DNA from: Curtobacterium sp. MCBD17_013
Lineage (GTDB): Bacteria > Actinomycetota > Actinomycetes > Actinomycetales > Microbacteriaceae
DNA length: 64,000 bases
Assembly (NCBI RefSeq): GCF_003234565.1
Contig: NZ_QKTU01000002.1
Location: forward strand, 62,001 to 126,000
Direction: 5' to 3'
Made by a program: the position numbers and the translations under genes. The number at the start of each line of letters is the position of its first letter. Within the stretch, counting starts at the first letter, position 1. Shown here piece after piece: positions 59,973 through 64,000 of this stretch. The notes below the pieces were generated by a model. That model had not been told where the DNA came from and made no database searches. It saw only the letters and a program-made list of their open reading frames with translations.

Positions 59973-60007
59973 GACGGACCCCGGACCGCCGGTCCGGGTC
60001 CTCCGTC
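59973..60007. terminator. Bidirectional terminator between PAC2 and mshC
   Basis: CCCGGACC and GGTCCGGG (59980-59998) form an 8-bp stem around GCC. Outer arms with bulges (GACGGA and TCCGTC) extend it. It lies between convergent stops. Confidence 0.75.
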
Positions 60008-61271
60008 AGTGTCGTCCGATCCGGATCCCGAGCACGGCGTCGACGAGCGCGACGAGCTCGCCCGTGCACGTGCCACCCGCCGCGATCGCGGTGTCCACCG
60101 CGGCGACCGCCCCCGGCGTGTCGAGGTCGTCCGCGACCCGCTCGCGGATCCGAGCCATGCTCGCGACGGCCACCGACGTGTCGGCGTCGCCCCGGTCCTC
60201 CAGATCGACGCCGCGAGCCCAGGCGTCCCACGAGGCGAGCCGCGTGGTCGCGCTCGTCAGCTCGCTGTCGAACCACTCCCAGTCGTCCGAGTAGCGGTGG
60301 GACAACAGCGCGAGGCGGACGACCCGCGGGTCGGCGCCGTCGTCGAGCAGGCCGCGGACGGTCACGAGGTTGCCGAGCGACTTCGAGATCTTCGTGCCCT
60401 GGTAGGCGATCATCCCGGTGTGGACGTAGGCGCGTGCGAGTGGTGCGTGCGCGAGCGCCGCCGTGTGGCCCGCGCTCATCTCGTGGTGCGGGAACACGAG
60501 GTCGCTCCCCCCGCCCTGCACCGAGACGGGCGCACCGAGGCGGTCGCCCGCGATGACGCTGCACTCGATGTGCCATCCGGGCCGCCCGGTGCCCACAGCG
60601 GTGTCCCAGGTCGGTTCGCCGGGTCGTGCCGCACGCCACAGCAGCGGATCGAGCGGGTCACGCTTGCCGGGTCGATCCGGGTCGCCACCGCGCTCTGCCG
60701 ACAGCGCGAGCATGGTGTCGCGGGCGAGGCCGCTCTCGGCACCGAGCGACCAGGCGTCGGTCGCGCGCTGGACGTCGAAGTACACGTCGTCGCCGTCCGC
60801 GCCCTCCGTCGGCACCCGGTACCCGTGGCCGGACTCGAGCAGGAACGCGACGGCCTCGCCGATGCGCTCGACCTCGTCGGTGACCGCGACGTACTCGTCC
60901 GGCGGGAGCACCCGCAGCGCCTCCATGTCGCGCCGGAACAACGCGATCTGCGAGGCGGCGAGCTCGCGCCAGTCGACGCCGGTCGCCGCGGCGCGCTCGA
61001 GGAGCGGGTCATCGACGTCGGTCGTGTTCTGCACGTACTCGACGTCGAGTCCGGCATCCCGCCAGGCCCGGTTCAGGGTGTCGAAGGCCAGGTAGGTGGC
61101 CGCGTGCCCGAGGTGGGTCGCGTCGTACGGCGTGATGCCGCACACGTACATGGTCGCGCGCTCGCCGCCGTCCGTCGGGTCGACCGGGCTGCCGGTGGCG
61201 GTGTCGTGCACGCGAGGCCGGCTGCCGACGCCGGAGACCTCGGGGACGTCGGGGTGCTCCCAGGCCCGCAT
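60006..61271 (-). CDS. mshC: Cysteine:GlcN-Ins ligase, mycothiol synthesis
   Basis: A 421-residue CysRS-like ligase that joins cysteine to GlcN-Ins in mycothiol synthesis. YVCGITPYDATHLGHA holds zinc ligand Cys44 and the HIGH-type motif, and KISKSLGN is the KMSKS motif. GRPGWHIECSVIAGDRLG and FPHHEMSAGHTAAL carry the other zinc ligands. TPYDATHLGHA, in place of TVYDHxHIGHA, and the lack of a C-terminal anticodon-binding domain distinguish MshC from CysS. ATG 61271 shares a base with the M20 gene's stop. Confidence 0.95.
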   Translation of the reverse strand: MRAWEHPDVPEVSGVGSRPRVHDTATGSPVDPTDGGERATMYVCGITPYDATHLGHAATYLAFDTLNRAWRDAGLDVEYVQNTTDVDDPLLERAAATGVDWRELAASQIALFRRDMEALRVLPPDEYVAVTDEVERIGEAVAFLLESGHGYRVPTEGADGDDVYFDVQRATDAWSLGAESGLARDTMLALSAERGGDPDRPGKRDPLDPLLWRAARPGEPTWDTAVGTGRPGWHIECSVIAGDRLGAPVSVQGGGSDLVFPHHEMSAGHTAALAHAPLARAYVHTGMIAYQGTKISKSLGNLVTVRGLLDDGADPRVVRLALLSHRYSDDWEWFDSELTSATTRLASWDAWARGVDLEDRGDADTSVAVASMARIRERVADDLDTPGAVAAVDTAIAAGGTCTGELVALVDAVLGIRIGRH

Positions 61272-62596
61272 CAGTAGGTCGCCAGGAGGTCGGCGAGGAC
61301 GCGGCGCCCGAACGCGAGCGACGCCAGCGGGACCCGCTCGTCGACGCCGTGGAACATCGCGGGGAAGTCCATGTCACCGGGGAGCTGCAACGGGACGAAC
61401 CCGTACCCGGCGATGCCGAGGGTCGACAGCGCTTTGTTGTCGGTCCCGCCGGACAGCAGGTAGGGCAGCACCGGCGCGCCTGGGTCGTGCCGGTCGAGGA
61501 CCGCGCGGACGGTGTCGACGAGCGGACCGGCGAACGCGGTCTCGAGACCGACGTCCCGGTGCGTCGTCAGCACCTCGACGTCGTCCCCGGCGAGTTCACG
61601 GACCTCGGCGAGCACCTGCTCCTCGTCGCCGGGCAGGCACCGGATGTCGACGAGCGCCTCGGCGGTGTCGGGGATCACGTTGTGCTTGTAGCCGGCGTGC
61701 AGGAGCGTCGGGTTCGTCGTCGTGTGCAGGGCCGCGTGGATGAAGCGCGAGGCCGAACCGGTCGCCAGCGCGACCTCGTCCGGCCCCGTCCGCGTGGGGT
61801 CCACCCCGAGGAACCGGGCGACCTCGCGCACCATCGCGTCGGTCGTGTCGGACATCCGGACCGGCCACTCGCGGCTCCCGATGCGCGCGACGGCCGCGGC
61901 GAGCTTCGTCACCGCGTTGTCGCGCATCACGTGCGACCCGTGCGCGGCGGTGCCCCGCGCGACGAGCTTGATCCAGATGAGCGCCTTCTCGCCCGTCTGC
62001 AGCAGGTAGGCCCGGCGATCGCCGAGGGTGATCGAGTAACCACCGACCTCGCTGATGGCCTCCGTCGCCCCGGCGAAGACCTCGGGGTGTTCCGCGACGA
62101 CGTGGTGCGCGCCGAGGACGCCGCCGGCCTCCTCGTCCGCGAAGAAGCCGATCACCAGGTCGCGCTCGGGTGCGCCCTGCCGCTCGATGACGTCCCGCAG
62201 GGCGGTGAGCATCATCGCGTCCATGTCCTTCATGTCGACCGCGCCGCGACCCCAGAGCGCGCCGTCCTGGACGACGCCACCGAACGGGTCCACGGACCAG
62301 TTCGCGGGATCGGCCGGGACGACGTCGAGGTGCCCGTGCACGACGAGCCCCGGCTTGTCGCGGTCGCGCCCGGGAACCCGTGCGACGACGCTGACCCGGC
62401 CCGGCTCCGACTCGAACAACTGCGGCTCCAGCCCGAGGTCCCGGAGATGCGCCTCGACGTACTCGGCCGCGTCGGCCTCGCCGTTCGAACGCCCCTCGCC
62501 GTGGTTCGTGGTGTCGAACCGGATGAGGTCACGGGCGATGGCGGCGGTGGCCTCGAGCTCCGTGTCGACGTCCGCCGGTCGCTGCACATCGGTCAT
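61271..62596 (-). CDS. M20-family metallopeptidase
   Basis: A 441-residue di-zinc amidohydrolase of the M20/ArgE/DapE group. Metal ligands occur in LVVHGHLDVVP, LWGRGAVDMKDMDAMM and the catalytic-base region GFFADEEAGGVLGAHH, with the last His in AMFHGVDERVP. The dimerisation lid lies in the middle third. The substrate is unknown; close neighbours are often called dipeptidase or succinyl-diaminopimelate desuccinylase-like. It precedes mshC on the same strand with overlapping stop and start codons. TACCGT 7 nt upstream suggests a leaderless transcript. Confidence 0.92.
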   Translation of the reverse strand: MTDVQRPADVDTELEATAAIARDLIRFDTTNHGEGRSNGEADAAEYVEAHLRDLGLEPQLFESEPGRVSVVARVPGRDRDKPGLVVHGHLDVVPADPANWSVDPFGGVVQDGALWGRGAVDMKDMDAMMLTALRDVIERQGAPERDLVIGFFADEEAGGVLGAHHVVAEHPEVFAGATEAISEVGGYSITLGDRRAYLLQTGEKALIWIKLVARGTAAHGSHVMRDNAVTKLAAAVARIGSREWPVRMSDTTDAMVREVARFLGVDPTRTGPDEVALATGSASRFIHAALHTTTNPTLLHAGYKHNVIPDTAEALVDIRCLPGDEEQVLAEVRELAGDDVEVLTTHRDVGLETAFAGPLVDTVRAVLDRHDPGAPVLPYLLSGGTDNKALSTLGIAGYGFVPLQLPGDMDFPAMFHGVDERVPLASLAFGRRVLADLLATY

Positions 62597-62603
62597 GTCC
62601 CCA

Positions 62604-62609
62604 ACGGTA
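62604..62609 (-). promoter_or_regulatory. -10 element (TACCGT) of the M20–mshC operon
   Basis: Minus-strand hexamer ending 7 nt before ATG 62596, the same geometry as the other leaderless genes in this window. Confidence 0.55.
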
Positions 62610-62705
62610 CCGTCCGCGTACGACCACGGTGCCCGCCGGTGCGGGCAGGCCGGGCGGGCGCGCCCGGGATGCGCGCCCGTGTGCGGTCGCGCCGCCGATC
62701 CGTGC

Positions 62706-62711
62706 TACTGT
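62706..62711 (+). promoter_or_regulatory. Putative -10 element (TACTGT) of the tRNA gene
   Basis: TANNNT hexamer 53 nt before the mature tRNA 5' end. No convincing -35 is seen. Confidence 0.35.
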
Positions 62712-62764
62712 CGTTCCTCGGCAGCGGGACCGGCCGGAAGGCCCAGGACCCGCGTCGACACCCT

Positions 62765-62850
62765 GTCCGGGTGGCGGAATTGGTAGACGCGCTAGCTTGA
62801 GGTGCTAGTGCCCGTATTAGGGCGTGGGGGTTCAAGTCCCCCCTCGGACA
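62765..62850 (+). tRNA. tRNA-Leu (anticodon GAG)
   Basis: An 86-nt class II tRNA reading CUC/CUU leucine codons. The acceptor stem GTCCGGG pairs with CTCGGAC (one G-U pair) before discriminator A. The anticodon loop is TTGAGGT between CTAGC and GCTAG, so the anticodon is GAG. A long variable arm (GCCCGTATTAGGGC) and the T-arm GGGGGTTCAAGTCCCCC are intact. CCA is not encoded. Confidence 0.97.
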
Positions 62851-62855
62851 CGACG

Positions 62856-62884
62856 AGCGGCTGGTCCCATCGGGACCAGCCGCT
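62856..62884 (+). terminator. Rho-independent terminator after tRNA-Leu
   Basis: AGCGGCTGGTCCC and GGGACCAGCCGCT form a perfect 13-bp stem around ATC, followed by TCTTCGTT. It starts 5 nt after the tRNA and marks a single-tRNA transcript. Confidence 0.92.
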
Positions 62885-62949
62885 TCTTCGTTCGGTGGCC
62901 GTCCCCGCTCGTGCACCGCATCCTGGCTCCGCCGCTGGCGGACCCGGCT

Positions 62950-63537
62950 TCAGCGCCGACGCACCAGGCCCCGGACCAGCGAGGTCGCGACGAGGCCCAC
63001 GAGCACGTACGGCCCCATCGTCAGCAGCGGGTCGATCCACGTGTGGTGCGTGTCCGACCGCGACGAGCGCAGTCGTTCGGCGATCCCCCGGCCGCCCCGC
63101 TCGGCAGCGATCCCGGTCTCGTGCACGACCCGGTCCGGCGACCCCTGCAGGGCCGCGGCGATCCGCGCCTCCGCGACGTTGACGCGGTCCCCGGCGATGA
63201 GGAGCAGCCAGTGCGCCGCACGCCCTTCGCTGAAGAACCCGTACGCAGCGCGGCGGATCAGACCCGAGACACCGGACAGCGGCTGCGCCGTCCCGAACAC
63301 GGGCGTCACGAAGGCATGCTCGATCGAGCGCTCGCGGCCCTCGGCACCCGGCTGTCGCTCCGGGAACGTCCAGTGCGCACCGGTGGCGGACGGGTCGAAC
63401 CGGAGGCGCGGCACGGCCGGCCGGTCGGCGGGGTCGAGGTCGGCGCCCCAGCCCGGGATGCGGGCACGCAGTTCCTCGGGCGTGGGGACGTCGCGGGGCT
63501 TGTCCGGCAGGTAGGCGAGCGGTTCGTCGTCGGTCAT
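62950..63537 (-). CDS. Hypothetical protein beside the alcohol dehydrogenase
   Basis: A 195-residue protein not tied to a named family. The N-terminal half is Pro/Asp-rich with a conserved-looking PGWGADLDPADRPAVPR, the middle is helical (LIRRAAYGFFSEGRAAHWLL), and the C-terminus has one membrane segment (MGPYVLVGLVATSLV) followed by arginines. It lies 40 bp downstream of a zinc dehydrogenase on the same strand. I recall similar small proteins beside such dehydrogenases in actinobacteria, which suggests a functional link. Confidence 0.75.
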   Translation of the reverse strand: MTDDEPLAYLPDKPRDVPTPEELRARIPGWGADLDPADRPAVPRLRFDPSATGAHWTFPERQPGAEGRERSIEHAFVTPVFGTAQPLSGVSGLIRRAAYGFFSEGRAAHWLLLIAGDRVNVAEARIAAALQGSPDRVVHETGIAAERGGRGIAERLRSSRSDTHHTWIDPLLTMGPYVLVGLVATSLVRGLVRRR

Positions 63538-63577
63538 GCGGTCCTCCTCGTGTTCGGCGATGTCCGGTCGCCGCCGG

Positions 63578-64000
63578 TCACGCGCCCTCCGGCACGATCA
63601 CGGTCTTGATGCAGTCGTCGAGCTTCGCCGAGAACAGGTGGTAGCCCTCGGCGATGTGCTCGAGCGGGATGCGGTGGGTGATGATCTCGCTCGGCTTGAG
63701 GTACCCGGCGCGGATGTGTTCGAGCAGCCGCGGCCACTGGCGGATCACCGGGGTCTGGTTCATGCGCAACGTCAGGCCCTTGTTCATCGCGTCACCGAAC
63801 TTCACCGCGCTGAAGATCGGCCCGTACGCGCCCATGACCGAGATCGTGCCGCCCTTGCGGACGCCGTCGATCGCCCAGTTGAGCGCGATGGGCGAACCGC
63901 CCTGGAGCTTCAGCTTCGTCGCGGTGACGTGCTGCAGCAGGTTGCCGTCGGCTTCGGCTCCGACGGCATCGATGCAGACGTCCGCACCGAGGAAGTCGGT
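63578..64000 (-). CDS. Zinc-dependent alcohol/formaldehyde dehydrogenase (C-terminal part; N-terminus outside window)
   Basis: The reverse strand is open from the window edge to a stop at 63578, giving about 140 C-terminal residues of an MDR-family dehydrogenase. Visible blocks are LGADVCIDAVGAEADG, a hydrophobic strand with GTISVMGAYGPIF, and the terminal HRIPLEHIAEGYHLFSAKLD. The spacing resembles glutathione-independent formaldehyde dehydrogenase-type enzymes (FdhA/YcjQ group). The catalytic zinc ligands and the first part of the NAD(P) fold lie upstream, outside the window. Confidence 0.88.
   Translation of the reverse strand, partial: TDFLGADVCIDAVGAEADGNLLQHVTATKLKLQGGSPIALNWAIDGVRKGGTISVMGAYGPIFSAVKFGDAMNKGLTLRMNQTPVIRQWPRLLEHIRAGYLKPSEIITHRIPLEHIAEGYHLFSAKLDDCIKTVIVPEGA

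Noticed and set aside
60006..61271. Calling this gene cysteinyl-tRNA synthetase (cysS)
   Set aside because: The TPYDATHLGHA motif and lack of the C-terminal tRNA-binding domain fit MshC.

Overview
The window is a high-GC (about 70% or more), densely coded chromosomal segment of an actinobacterium. The gene set and order (mshC for mycothiol, rbpA, pafBC, the qcrCAB/ctaE respiratory branch, thrS–HIT–pdxST–yebC–ruvCAB–yajC–secDF–relA) and the frequent leaderless genes behind TANNNT hexamers fit Microbacteriaceae. A Curtobacterium-like plant or litter bacterium is my best guess; this is inference, since no rRNA or other species marker is present. I see no insertion sequence, prophage, CRISPR array or plasmid gene.

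Layout. 1–9.2 kb: a UbiB-like kinase cut by the window edge, a PRC-barrel protein, a TetR regulator, a membrane-anchored SGNH esterase overlapping a Nudix hydrolase, small hypotheticals, a YbaK-type tRNA deacylase and a ClpC-like unfoldase behind a HAIR (HspR) element. 9.2–10.3 kb: a secreted GH6 cellulase facing the other way. 10.5–24.7 kb: a long forward run for purine salvage (apt), translation (thrS), an HIT phosphorylase, vitamin B6 (pdxST), YebC, Holliday-junction processing (ruvCAB), protein export (yajC, secDF), a rhodanese and relA. 24.7–31.4 kb: an AbiEi-like protein, deoC divergent from an NmrA/DUF2867 protein, a second SGNH hydrolase, a Stealth phosphotransferase and a CpdA-like phosphodiesterase. 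31.6–35.9 kb: ctaE–qcrC–qcrA–qcrB on the reverse strand, ending at a strong terminator, with trpD divergent. 37.2–42.3 kb: a glycerol/dihydroxyacetone region in which glpF–glpK (reverse) faces dhaK–dhaL–dhaM (forward) across a spacer with two copies of one 14-bp palindrome. DhaM carries a fused HPr domain.

42.4–49.0 kb: a DUF4190 protein, an AT-rich palindrome and a 24-bp tandem repeat ahead of a flavin monooxygenase, DinB, VOC, Nudix and SDR proteins, an NfeD–SPFH pair, and rbpA with an ECF-type promoter. 49.1–58.9 kb: one long reverse transcription unit, HAD phosphatase – trmI – FKBP lipoprotein – pafB – pafC – tatC – helY – lnt, converging on rbpA at a bidirectional terminator. 59–64 kb: a PAC2 protein converging on M20 peptidase–mshC, a tRNA-Leu(GAG) with its own terminator, a hypothetical, and the 3' part of a zinc alcohol/formaldehyde dehydrogenase.

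Most of the window is ordinary core genome. The points most worth a second look are the HAIR-controlled Clp ATPase that keeps a ClpP-docking loop, the paired palindromes shared by the glycerol and dihydroxyacetone operons, the DhaM–HPr fusion, the repeat-bearing leader before the monooxygenase, the back-to-back overlapping -10 elements at deoC, and departures from familiar actinobacterial order (no pgsA/PIM genes between HIT and pdxS, apt moved, tatA missing before tatC). I found no clearly new multi-gene system.
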